From an uncultured Collinsella sp. (GTDB lineage: Bacteria > Actinomycetota > Coriobacteriia > Coriobacteriales > Coriobacteriaceae), in NCBI GenBank assembly GCA_900757595.1, contig CAAEOL010000008.1, forward strand, positions 1-17,348: a stretch of DNA of 17,348 bases, read 5' to 3'. The position numbers were made by a program, and so were the translations under genes. This document shows positions 6,048 to 14,022 of this stretch, one piece after another. The notes beneath the pieces are model-generated. The model saw only the letters and a program-made list of their open reading frames with translations. It did no database searches and had not been told where the DNA came from. Numbering within the stretch: the stretch's first letter is position 1; each line of letters opens with the position of its first letter.

Positions 6048-6992
6048 ATGCTCAAGACTCCTCTCTGCGATCTGCTCGGCATCGAAAAGCCCGTGTTCCA
6101 GGGCGGCATGGCCTGGATTGCCGATGCGTCGCTGGCATCGGCCGTATCCGAGGCGGGCGGCCTAGGCATCATCGCGGCTATGAATGCCGACGCCAACTGG
6201 CTTCGCGACCAGATTCATGAGCTGCGCGCCAGGACGGATAAGCCCTTTGGCGTCAACGTCATGCTCATGAGCCCGTTTGCCGACGAGGTCGCACAGGTTG
6301 TGATCGACGAGCAGGTGCCGGTCGTTGTGACGGGTGCAGGCAATCCCACCAAGTACATGAAGGCTTGGAACGACGCGGGCATCAAGGTCATCCCGGTTGT
6401 TGCCTCGGTGGCGCTGGCGCGTCTCGTGGCGCGCCGCGGGGCCACCGCTGTGGTTGCCGAGGGCACCGAATCGGGTGGCCACATTGGCGAGACCTCGACG
6501 ATGGCACTGGTGCCGCAGGTCGTCGATGCGGTCGACATTCCCGTCGTGGCTGCCGGCGGTATTGCCGACGGCCGCGGCGTGGCGGCCGCCTTTATGCTGG
6601 GCGCCGCCGGCGTGCAGGTGGGTACGCGCTTCCTGGTCGCAGACGAGTGCACCGTATCGGAGCAGTACAAGGAGATGGTCTTGAAGGCCAACGACACCTC
6701 GACGCGTGCGACCGGCCGCTCGACGGGACACCCGGTGCGTGCCCTCAAGAGCCCCTTTACCAACGCCTACGCCAAGAGCGAGGCGGCGGGCGTAAGTGTC
6801 GAGGAACTCGGGGCCATGGGCACGGGCGCCCTTCGCAAGGCCGCCAAGGACGGCAATTACGAAGAGGGTTCGTATTTGTGCGGGCAGATTGCCGGCATGG
6901 TCAACGAACGCCAGAGCGCACGCGAAATCGTCGACGATCTGGTCGATGGCGCCGAGCATGTCCTGAAGGGTGCGTGCGCATGGGTAGCGTAG
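6048..6992 (+). CDS. fabK: Enoyl-ACP reductase II (FMN-dependent)
   Basis: FabK reduces enoyl-ACP to acyl-ACP with NAD(P)H and FMN, the last step of each elongation round. The 314-residue protein belongs to the nitronate monooxygenase-like TIM-barrel family. It shows FQGGMAWIADASLASAVSEA near the start, ESGGHIGE with the catalytic His145, and the phosphate-binding AAGGIADGRG and GVQVGTRF segments. The neighbours and these motifs favour FabK over nitronate monooxygenase. The Shine-Dalgarno GGAGAAG (6034-6040) lies inside acpP, so translation is probably coupled. No FabI-type reductase is seen. FabK enzymes are known to be insensitive to triclosan. Confidence 0.93.
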   Translation: MLKTPLCDLLGIEKPVFQGGMAWIADASLASAVSEAGGLGIIAAMNADANWLRDQIHELRARTDKPFGVNVMLMSPFADEVAQVVIDEQVPVVVTGAGNPTKYMKAWNDAGIKVIPVVASVALARLVARRGATAVVAEGTESGGHIGETSTMALVPQVVDAVDIPVVAAGGIADGRGVAAAFMLGAAGVQVGTRFLVADECTVSEQYKEMVLKANDTSTRATGRSTGHPVRALKSPFTNAYAKSEAAGVSVEELGAMGTGALRKAAKDGNYEEGSYLCGQIAGMVNERQSAREIVDDLVDGAEHVLKGACAWVA

Positions 6993-7906
6993 CGTTTCTG
7001 TTTGCCGGTCAGGGTGCCCAGCATCCCGCGATGGGCGTCGACCTGATCGAGGCATCGCCGGCGGCCGCCGAGGTGTTCGCCATTGCCGACGAGGTGCGCC
7101 CGGGGACCGGCGAGCAGTGCCGGAGCGCCTCCAAGGAGGAGCTCTCACAGACCGAGAACACGCAGCCTTGCGTGTTCGTGCACGACTTGGCTGTCGCCGT
7201 CGCCCTGCGCGAGCGCGGCGTGGTGCCTGCCGTCTGTGCGGGATTCTCGCTGGGCGAGGTCGCTGCACTCACCTTTGCGGGGGCATTCGATACGCGAGCG
7301 GGTTTTGAGCTCGTGTGTGAGCGCGCGGCATTGATGGCCACGGCGGCCGAGCGTCACCCCGGCGGCATGCGCGCCGTCATCAAGCTCGATGCGGCGCAGG
7401 TCGAGGGCCTGGCAAAACAGGCCGGTGAGGACTGCTGGCCGGTCAACTACAACAGCCCCCAGCAGACGGTTGTGGCCGGAGCGCCCGATGAGCTTTTGGC
7501 GCTTGACGTTCTGGTAAAAGAGGTTGGTGGCCGGTCCATGAAGGTCGCGGTCTCGGGTGCATTCCATAGCCCCTATATGGCCGAGGCGACCTGTGGCCTT
7601 GCTGCATATATCGAGGCCGGTCACGCGCCGTCCCCGTTGCTCATTCCTGTTTTGGCAAATATGACGGCGGCGCCCTATCCGGCCGACCCGCAGGCGGCAT
7701 CGGAGGTGCTGACCAACCAGGTGAGTCATGCCGTGCGCTGGGTCGACACGCTGCATGCTCTGCAGGATCAAGGCATCGACACGTTTATTGAGGTCGGACC
7801 CGGCAAAACGCTGTCCGGCTTGGTCAAGCGTACGTTGAGCGACGTTCGCGTTTATTCGTGCGAAACGGCCGAGCAGGTCGCGGTTATTGCCGACGAGCTC
7901 GCATAG
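6980..7906 (+). CDS. fabD: Malonyl-CoA:ACP transacylase
   Basis: FabD moves malonate from CoA to ACP, supplying the elongation steps. The 308-residue protein has GQGAQ (10-14), the nucleophile Ser90 in GFSLGE, Arg115 in CERAALM and the catalytic His196 in GAFHSPYM. The nucleophile elbow reads GFSLG where E. coli has GHSLG; GxSxG is kept. The frame is open far upstream, but that part overlaps fabK. The ATG at 6980 with GAAGGG upstream fits the conserved MGSVAFLFAGQGAQ start and overlaps the fabK end by 13 nt, so the two are translationally coupled. Confidence 0.94.
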   Translation: MGSVAFLFAGQGAQHPAMGVDLIEASPAAAEVFAIADEVRPGTGEQCRSASKEELSQTENTQPCVFVHDLAVAVALRERGVVPAVCAGFSLGEVAALTFAGAFDTRAGFELVCERAALMATAAERHPGGMRAVIKLDAAQVEGLAKQAGEDCWPVNYNSPQQTVVAGAPDELLALDVLVKEVGGRSMKVAVSGAFHSPYMAEATCGLAAYIEAGHAPSPLLIPVLANMTAAPYPADPQAASEVLTNQVSHAVRWVDTLHALQDQGIDTFIEVGPGKTLSGLVKRTLSDVRVYSCETAEQVAVIADELA

Positions 7907-7936
7907 TCCACAGGGCTGTAACCCGAAAGGAATGAC

Positions 7937-8710
7937 ATGGGCAACTTGAACAACAGCGCGCTCGAGCGCATCGACTCGCGCCGCGTGGCGCTGGTCACGG
8001 GCGGCTCGCGCGGCATCGGTCGCGCTTGTGCCGTGGGCCTGGCGGAGGATGGCTACGATATCGCCGTCGTCTATGCCGGCAGCGTCGATGCAGCGCGCGA
8101 GACGTGCGAAGCCTGCGAGGCGGCTGGCGCCACGGCGCGCGCATATCAATGCGACGTGGCCGACCCCGATGCCGTCAACGCATGCGTGGAGGCGGTCCTC
8201 AACGACTTCGGCTCGATTTGGGCGCTCGTCAACAACGCCGGCATCACCCGCGATGGCCTGCTCATGCGCATGGGCGACGATGCTTTCGACCGCGTGCTCG
8301 ATGTCAATCTCAAGGGCACGTTCAATACGACGCGCGCGCTCACCAAGACCTTTATGCGCCAGCGCGGCGGTTGCGTCGTCAACATGAGCTCGGTTGTGGG
8401 CCTGATGGGCAATGCCGGGCAGGCCAACTACGCTGCCTCCAAGGCGGGCGTCATCGGCCTGACCAAGGCGGTGGCGCGCGAGCTTGCGCCCCGCGGCGTA
8501 CGAGTGAACGCGGTCGCTCCCGGGTTTGTCGAGACGGATATGACGGCAAAGCTCTCGGAGAAGGTGCGTGCGGCAACCGAGGAGCAGATTCCCCTTAAGC
8601 GCATGGCACGCCCCGAGGAAGTAGCCGGCGTGGTGCGCTTTCTGGCGAGCGATGCGGCTGCCTACATTACGGGCGAAGTCGTGCGCGTCGACGGTGGAAT
8701 GGCGATGTAG
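7937..8710 (+). CDS. fabG: 3-oxoacyl-ACP reductase
   Basis: FabG reduces 3-ketoacyl-ACP to 3-hydroxyacyl-ACP with NADPH. The 257-residue protein is a classical short-chain dehydrogenase: TGGSRGIG (21-28) binds the cofactor, NNAG lies at 99-102, and the catalytic Ser152, Tyr165 and Lys169 are in place (QANYAASKAG). The C-terminus ends VRVDGGMAM as usual. An extra N-terminal stretch of about 14 residues precedes the Rossmann fold; ATG 7937 has GAAAGG at 7925-7930, which supports this start. It lies between fabD and fabF with short gaps. Confidence 0.95.
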   Translation: MGNLNNSALERIDSRRVALVTGGSRGIGRACAVGLAEDGYDIAVVYAGSVDAARETCEACEAAGATARAYQCDVADPDAVNACVEAVLNDFGSIWALVNNAGITRDGLLMRMGDDAFDRVLDVNLKGTFNTTRALTKTFMRQRGGCVVNMSSVVGLMGNAGQANYAASKAGVIGLTKAVARELAPRGVRVNAVAPGFVETDMTAKLSEKVRAATEEQIPLKRMARPEEVAGVVRFLASDAAAYITGEVVRVDGGMAM

Positions 8711-8749
8711 AAACCAGGGCCGATGAACGGCTTGAATGAGGAGACCAAG

Positions 8750-9997
8750 ATGGAACAGAGAGTTGCAATCACCGGCATCGGTGCCGTATCGCCGCTCGGC
8801 AACACCGCGCTTGCCACCTGGGCGGCCATGTGTGCCGGGACCTGTGGCATCGGCCCGATCACGCACTTCGATACGGATGCGTTCGCCGTCAAGGTGGCGG
8901 CCGAGGTCAAGGGTTTTGACGGCAACGACTACTTTGGTAAGCACGATGCCAAGCACTTGGACCCTTGCGTTCAGTTTGCACTGGCGGCGTCGGACGAGGC
9001 AATGCACGATGCGGGCTTTGATGTCGAGGGCGCCATCGATCGCGAGCGTCTGGGCGTCTACGTTGGTTCAGGCGTGGGCGGCATGCAGACACTCGTCGAC
9101 AACGTCCACACGATTGCCGACCGTGGGCCCCGCCGCGCATCGCCCTATATGATCGCGATGATGATCCCCAATATGGCTTCGGGCAATATCGCAATCCGCC
9201 ACAAGGCAAAGGGCCCGACCCTGCCCGTGGTGACCGCGTGCGCGACCTCGGCCCATGCCGTGGGCGAGGCGTTCCGCGCCATCAAGCATGGCTATGCCGA
9301 TGCGATTCTCGCCGGCGGTGCCGAGGCGGCCATCATCCCCGATGCCGTTGCGGGCTTTACATCCTGCCGCGCACTCACCACTAATCCTGACCCGTCGACG
9401 GCATGCCGTCCGTTTGATGCAGACCGCGACGGCTTTGTGATGGGCGAGGGCGCCTGCGTGCTGGTACTCGAGAACATGGAACATGCGCAGGCGCGCGGTG
9501 CGCACATTTATGCCGAGGTCGTGGGCTACGGCAACACCGATGATGCCTATCACATCACGAGCCCCGATCCCGAGGCTGCCGGCATTGCCCGTGCGATATC
9601 GCTGGCGGTGGCCGAGGGCGACGTTAAGCCTTCCGAGGGCCTCTACATCAACGCTCACGGCACCTCGACCAAACTCAACGATTCGTCCGAGACGGCGGGC
9701 ATCAAGCGGGCGCTCGGCGAGGACGCGGCGCGCGCCGCACATGTCTCGTCGACCAAGTCGATGACCGGTCACATGATCGGTGCTACAGGTGCCATCGAGG
9801 TCATGGCCTGCGCCATGGCGCTCGAGCAGGGCGTGGTGCCGCCGACCATTAACTACCACACGCCCGATCCCGCCTGCGATCTTGACTACACGCCCAATCG
9901 CGCGGTTCGCGCCGACCTTACCTGGGCGCTTTCGACCAACCTGGGCTTTGGCGGGCACAACGCCGCCATCGCGCTGCGTAGATATACGAGGAGCTAG
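8750..9997 (+). CDS. fabF: Beta-ketoacyl-ACP synthase II
   Basis: FabF condenses malonyl-ACP with acyl-ACP in every elongation round after the first. The 415-residue protein shows Cys164 (VVTACATSAHA), His303 (NAHGTSTKLND), Lys336 and His341 (STKSMTGHMIGATGA), and the glycine-rich end LGFGGHNAAIALRR. An in-frame ATG at 8723 exists, but GAGGAG (8738-8743) lies 6 nt before ATG 8750, and MEQRVAITGIG is the usual family start, so 8750 is chosen. It is the only elongating condensing enzyme in the operon; no FabB is seen. Confidence 0.95.
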   Translation: MEQRVAITGIGAVSPLGNTALATWAAMCAGTCGIGPITHFDTDAFAVKVAAEVKGFDGNDYFGKHDAKHLDPCVQFALAASDEAMHDAGFDVEGAIDRERLGVYVGSGVGGMQTLVDNVHTIADRGPRRASPYMIAMMIPNMASGNIAIRHKAKGPTLPVVTACATSAHAVGEAFRAIKHGYADAILAGGAEAAIIPDAVAGFTSCRALTTNPDPSTACRPFDADRDGFVMGEGACVLVLENMEHAQARGAHIYAEVVGYGNTDDAYHITSPDPEAAGIARAISLAVAEGDVKPSEGLYINAHGTSTKLNDSSETAGIKRALGEDAARAAHVSSTKSMTGHMIGATGAIEVMACAMALEQGVVPPTINYHTPDPACDLDYTPNRAVRADLTWALSTNLGFGGHNAAIALRRYTRS

Positions 9998-10000
9998 AGC

Positions 10001-10477
10001 ATGGATTCCAAAAGACTTGCCGAGATAGCCGATGTTATGGAGGACCGCGGCCTCACGCGCGTGCGCGTTGAGGAGCCCGATGGCACCGCGGTTGAGCTCG
10101 AGCGCGCGAGTGCAGCGCAGCCGGTTGCCGTGCCCATGCCTATGCCGGGTGCCGTGACTGCTCCGGCGGTGGCTCCTGTCGCCATGCCTGCCGCCGCACC
10201 GGAACCCGCCGCGCAGACACCTGCCGTCGCGCCGGAGCCTAAGGGCACCGAGGTGACCGCTCCCATGGTCGGCGTTTTCTATGCTGCCCCGGCGCCGGGC
10301 GACGAGCCGTTTGTGCACGTCGGCTCTAAGGTCAAGGCCGGCGAGACCCTCTGCATCATCGAGGCCATGAAGGTTCTCAACGAGGTGACGGCAGAGGCGG
10401 ATGGCGAGGTGCTCGAGATTTGCGTGGCCGACGGCGACCTCGTGGAGTTTGGCAGCCGCCTCATGAGGATCGGATAG
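10001..10477 (+). CDS. accB: Biotin carboxyl carrier protein of acetyl-CoA carboxylase
   Basis: AccB carries biotin between the carboxylase and carboxyltransferase centres of acetyl-CoA carboxylase. The 158-residue protein has a short N-terminal domain (1-35), a long Ala/Pro-rich linker (about 38-80), and a C-terminal biotinyl domain (about 84-158). The biotin site is Lys124 in IEAMKVLNEV. The start follows fabF by 3 nt, with GAGGAG at 9988-9993. It is the expected substrate of the divergent BirA (3844-4620). Its place between fabF and fabZ is the order known from many Firmicutes fab operons. Confidence 0.95.
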   Translation: MDSKRLAEIADVMEDRGLTRVRVEEPDGTAVELERASAAQPVAVPMPMPGAVTAPAVAPVAMPAAAPEPAAQTPAVAPEPKGTEVTAPMVGVFYAAPAPGDEPFVHVGSKVKAGETLCIIEAMKVLNEVTAEADGEVLEICVADGDLVEFGSRLMRIG

Positions 10478-10486
10478 GTGATATCC

Positions 10487-10909
10487 ATGAACAAAGAAGA
10501 GCTCAAGAAGCTGTTGCCGCATCGCGAGCCGATGCTTTTGCTCGACGAAGCCGAGCTGGTGGGCGATGAGGCCCACGGCAAGATCACGATTACGGGCGAC
10601 GAGTACTTTTTGCAGGGGCATTTTCCGGGAAACCCGGTCGTCCCCGGCGTGATTCAGTGCGAGATGCTCGCCCAGAACTGCTGCGTGCTGCTGATGGGCG
10701 ATGAGGAAGCGCGCGGCGCGACGCCGTTCTACACGAGTCTGGACAAGGTGCGCTTTAAGCGTCCGGTGCGTCCGGGCGACACGGTGGATCTGGTGTGCTC
10801 CATCACGCGTGCGCGCGGGCCGTTCCGCTTTGCGACGGGCACCGCGAGCGTCAACGGTGAGGTTTGCTGCCGCGCCGATATGTCCTTTGCACTCATGCAC
10901 GAAAGTTAA
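10487..10909 (+). CDS. fabZ: 3-hydroxyacyl-ACP dehydratase
   Basis: FabZ dehydrates 3-hydroxyacyl-ACP to trans-2-enoyl-ACP. The 140-residue hot-dog-fold protein carries GHFPGNPVVPGVIQCEMLAQ (44-63) with the catalytic His45 and Glu59. A GTG at 10478 directly after the accB stop is in frame, but ATG 10487 (MNKEELKKLLPHR) fits the family start and has AGGTGA 5 nt upstream. No FabA, FabM or FabN homologue is nearby, so any way to make unsaturated chains must be encoded elsewhere or be a side activity. Confidence 0.93.
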   Translation: MNKEELKKLLPHREPMLLLDEAELVGDEAHGKITITGDEYFLQGHFPGNPVVPGVIQCEMLAQNCCVLLMGDEEARGATPFYTSLDKVRFKRPVRPGDTVDLVCSITRARGPFRFATGTASVNGEVCCRADMSFALMHES

Positions 10910-10919
10910 GGAAGGCTTC

Positions 10920-12263
10920 ATGTTCGACAAAGTGCTCATCGCCAACCGCGGCGAAGTCGCGGTCCGTGTTATCCGCGCGTGCCGCGATATGGGCATCAAG
11001 ACCGTCGCCGTTTATTCCACGGCCGATGCGGACGCGCTGCACGTACAGCTTGCCGACGAGGCGTATTGCATTGGCGGTCCGCGTCTTGCCGAGAGCTACC
11101 TCAACGACGATGCCGTGCTCACCTGTGCCGTAAAGTCGGGCGCCAAGGCAATTCATCCCGGGTATGGCTTTTTCTCCGAGAAGGCGAGCTTCGTGCGCGA
11201 CTGCGACAAGTATGGCCTGACGTTTGTCGGTCCTTCGGCCGAGGTGATCGACAGCATGGGCGACAAGGACGCCGCGCGTCGAACGGCTGCCGCGGCGGGC
11301 GTGCCCATCGTACCGGGCTGCGATTTGCTCAAAAGCCCCGAGGAGGCGACGGCCGAGGCCGAGCGCATCGGCTGCCCCGTGCTCATCAAGGCGCGTGCGG
11401 GTGGCGGCGGTCGCGGCATTCGCAAGGTCGAGCGCGTGGAAGATGCGGCAAAAGCGTTTATCGAAGCGCGTGCCGAGGGCGAGGCCGTTTTTGGCGACGG
11501 TGAGTGCTACATGGAGAAGTTCGTCGCGCCGGCGCACCATGTCGAGGTGCAGATTATGGCCGATAAGCAGGGCCATGTGTTTTCGCTCGGCGAGCGCGAG
11601 TGCTCGGTACAGCGTCGCAACCAAAAGCTGATCGAGGAGAGCCCCGCGCCGTGCCTCGACGGACACGACGACATTCGCGCGCGCATGCACAAGGCCGCGC
11701 GCGACCTGGCTCGTGCCGTTGGCTATGAGGGCGCCGGCACCATCGAGTTCCTGTATTCGGACGACGGCAATTTCTACTTCATGGAAATGAACACGCGTCT
11801 GCAGGTTGAGCATCCGGTCACGGAGTTTGTGACCGATACCGACTTGGTCAAGTGGCAGCTGCGCGTGGCCGCCGGCCAGTCCCTGCCCTTTGAGCAGGAG
11901 GACGTACCGGTCCGCAACCACGCCATGGAGTGCCGCATCAATGCCGAAACGCCGGACTTTCTGCCGTCATGCGGAACGGTCACCGCATTGCGTGTGCCGG
12001 GTGGTCCGCGCGTGCGCTGGGATTCCGCCATGTTTACCGGTGCGAACGTTCCGCCGTACTACGACTCCATGCTCGGCAAGCTCATCGTGTGTGCGCCCAC
12101 GCGTGACGGCGCCATTCGCAAGATGCGCTCGGCCCTGGGCGAGCTCGTGATCGAGGGCGTGAGCGAAAACAGCGAGCTTCAGCTCGACGTGCTGGCAAAC
12201 GACGAGTTCTTGTCGGGCATGTATCACACCGATCTGATGGGGCATCTCTATGCTGATGAATAG
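10920..12263 (+). CDS. accC: Biotin carboxylase subunit of acetyl-CoA carboxylase
   Basis: AccC carboxylates the biotin on AccB using ATP and bicarbonate. The 447-residue ATP-grasp protein is close to E. coli AccC (449). Motifs are HPGYGFFSEKASF (79-91; FLSEN in E. coli), the glycine-rich ATP lid ARAGGGGRGI (158-167), Lys and His residues in FVAPAHHVEVQ, and the catalytic EMNTRLQVEHPVTE (289-302). ATG 10920 has AAGGAAGG upstream. The frame is open further upstream, but only through fabZ. The 3' end overlaps the next gene by 14 nt. Confidence 0.96.
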   Translation: MFDKVLIANRGEVAVRVIRACRDMGIKTVAVYSTADADALHVQLADEAYCIGGPRLAESYLNDDAVLTCAVKSGAKAIHPGYGFFSEKASFVRDCDKYGLTFVGPSAEVIDSMGDKDAARRTAAAAGVPIVPGCDLLKSPEEATAEAERIGCPVLIKARAGGGGRGIRKVERVEDAAKAFIEARAEGEAVFGDGECYMEKFVAPAHHVEVQIMADKQGHVFSLGERECSVQRRNQKLIEESPAPCLDGHDDIRARMHKAARDLARAVGYEGAGTIEFLYSDDGNFYFMEMNTRLQVEHPVTEFVTDTDLVKWQLRVAAGQSLPFEQEDVPVRNHAMECRINAETPDFLPSCGTVTALRVPGGPRVRWDSAMFTGANVPPYYDSMLGKLIVCAPTRDGAIRKMRSALGELVIEGVSENSELQLDVLANDEFLSGMYHTDLMGHLYADE

Positions 12264-13974
12264 AAAGGCGAAGACGGTCAACGTCCTCGAGGGGCCGATG
12301 ACCGAGTCGTGCGCCGAGTTTCCTGCGCGCCACGTGTTTATCAAGTGCCCGGAGTGCCGCCGTGTGATCGATGAGGCGCGCCTGCACGACAACCTCGAGG
12401 TCTGCCCCCGTTGCGGCAAGCACTTTCGCGTGAGCGGGCGCGACCGTATGCGCATGACGGTTGACGAGGGCACGTTTGAGGAATGGGATGCTAATCTGGC
12501 GTCGGAGGACTTCCTCTCGTTTCCCGGTTATGCCGACAAACTCAAGAGCGTGAGCGAGCGTTCGGGCGAGCGCGATGCCGTTGTGTGCGGCAGGGGCAAA
12601 ATCTGCGGTTGCGATACAGCTCTCTTCTTTATGGACGCCAACTTTATGATGGGCTCGATGGGTTCTGTGGTGGGCGAAAAGATCTGTCGCACATTTGAGC
12701 GAGCGACCGAGCTGGGATTGCCAGTTGTCGGCTTTACCGTTTCGGGCGGTGCGCGCATGCAAGAGGGCGTGACATCGCTTATGCAGATGGCCAAGATTTC
12801 TGCGGCAGTTAGGCGCCACAGCGAGGTGGGCGGCCTGTATATCACGGTGCTCACCGACCCCACGACCGGAGGCGTAACCGCGAGCTTTGCCATGGAGGGC
12901 GACATTATCCTGGCCGAGCCCGATGCCCTGACGGCATTTGCCGGCCCGCGCGTGATCGAGCAGAACATGCACAAGCGCCTGCCCAAGGGATTCCAGCGCT
13001 CCGAGTTTTTGCTGGAGCACGGCTTTTGCGATGCCGTTGTTCCGCGTGGCGAGATTGCGCTCACGGTAGGCGAGCTGTTGGCGCTGCACGAAGGGCACGC
13101 GCCCGGCCTGGGGGCACCGCATGAGATCGTGCATACGGGTCGCCGCGGCAAAAAGTTGGGACACTTGTTCAAGCGCTCGGCCGCACCAAAAACCGCGCTC
13201 GAGATTGTTAAGCAGACCCGCTCGGCAGATCGCGCCACGGCAGGCGAGATGATCTCGCTGGGCCTGGATGGATTTGTGGAGCTGCACGGCGACCGCTACT
13301 TTGGCGACGACGCCGCTGTGGTGGCTGGCATTGGCTGGAAAGACGGACGCCCCGTAACGGTCATCGCCATCGAGCGCGGCACCACGACCAAAGAGCGTAT
13401 GCGCCGCAACTTTGGTATGGCGCATCCCGAGGGCTACCGTAAAGCGCGTCGCCTGATGCGCCAGGCCGAAAAGTTTGGTCGACCGGTTCTGTGCCTGGTC
13501 GATACTTCGGGCGCGTTTTGCGGCATCGGTGCCGAGGAGCGCGGCCAGGGCGAGGCGATTGCCCAGAATCTCATGGAGATGAGCGGCCTTAAGACGCCGA
13601 TTGTCTCGGTGGTGACAGGCGAGGGCGGCTCTGGCGGCGCGCTGGCGCTGTCCGTGGCCGACCGCATCCTGATGCTCTCGAGCTCGGCCTATTCGGTCGT
13701 GAGCCCCGAGGCCTGTGCGTCGATCCTGTGGAAGGATACCGAGCGCGCGAATGAGGCCGCCGAGGCGCTTAAGCTCACGGCCCCCGATCTGTTGGCGCTC
13801 GGTATCATCGACGGCATTGTCGACGATAGGGGCTTGTCGCATGAGGAGATCGCCGGTGCCGTCATGTCCTCGGCATTTGATGCCTTCGATACGCTTGGGC
13901 AGCTCGACGACGCGACCCTCACAAACCTTCGCTACGAAAAGTACCGCGCAATCGGTCAGTACCGCACGATGTGA
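12250..13974 (+). CDS. accDA: Fused acetyl-CoA carboxylase carboxyltransferase, beta plus alpha (AccD-AccA)
   Basis: This subunit transfers the carboxyl group from carboxybiotin to acetyl-CoA, making malonyl-CoA. One uninterrupted frame of 574 residues holds both halves that E. coli encodes as two genes. Residues 1 to about 297 are AccD, with a zinc ribbon (Cys33, Cys36, Cys52, Cys55) and the GGARMQEGV segment. From about residue 314 it is AccA-like: LHGDRYFGDD, RRNFGMAHPEGYRKA, GAEERGQGEAIA and VVTGEGGSGGALAL. The N-terminal helical part of E. coli AccA, about 60 residues, appears mostly missing at the junction. ATG 12250 overlaps accC by 14 nt; GATGGGG lies upstream; ATG 12256 is an alternative. 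It is the last gene of the fatty-acid operon. Confidence 0.93.
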   Translation: MLMNRKAKTVNVLEGPMTESCAEFPARHVFIKCPECRRVIDEARLHDNLEVCPRCGKHFRVSGRDRMRMTVDEGTFEEWDANLASEDFLSFPGYADKLKSVSERSGERDAVVCGRGKICGCDTALFFMDANFMMGSMGSVVGEKICRTFERATELGLPVVGFTVSGGARMQEGVTSLMQMAKISAAVRRHSEVGGLYITVLTDPTTGGVTASFAMEGDIILAEPDALTAFAGPRVIEQNMHKRLPKGFQRSEFLLEHGFCDAVVPRGEIALTVGELLALHEGHAPGLGAPHEIVHTGRRGKKLGHLFKRSAAPKTALEIVKQTRSADRATAGEMISLGLDGFVELHGDRYFGDDAAVVAGIGWKDGRPVTVIAIERGTTTKERMRRNFGMAHPEGYRKARRLMRQAEKFGRPVLCLVDTSGAFCGIGAEERGQGEAIAQNLMEMSGLKTPIVSVVTGEGGSGGALALSVADRILMLSSSAYSVVSPEACASILWKDTERANEAAEALKLTAPDLLALGIIDGIVDDRGLSHEEIAGAVMSSAFDAFDTLGQLDDATLTNLRYEKYRAIGQYRTM

Positions 13975-14022
13975 CAAAGGGACAGTTCACATGTCACATT
14001 GGGAAAGGCGTTCCATGTCACA
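13969..14022. repeat. Short palindromic repeat between accDA and the EIIC gene
   Basis: ATGTGACA at 13969-13976 is the reverse complement of TGTCACAT at 13992-13999, and TGTCACA occurs again at 14016-14022. A second, nested dyad is TGTGA (13970) with TCACA (13987-13991). The accDA stop lies inside the left arm and the two candidate EIIC start codons lie in the right arms. The GACAAAGGG part recurs at 15238-15246 after the EIIC gene, so this is probably a degenerate interspersed element. No U-tract follows, so it is not a simple terminator. Confidence 0.45.

Noticed and set aside
12082..13977. A 631-codon minus-strand frame over accC and accDA, and similar long frames over fabK, fabG and fabF
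   Set aside because: These are antisense shadows with His/Arg-rich, low-complexity products and no ribosome-binding sites. The plus-strand genes are well conserved.
13970..13998. A CRP-type site (TGTGA...TCACA)
   Set aside because: The half-sites are 12 or more bases apart instead of six, and similar sequence recurs after the EIIC gene, so a repeat is the better reading.
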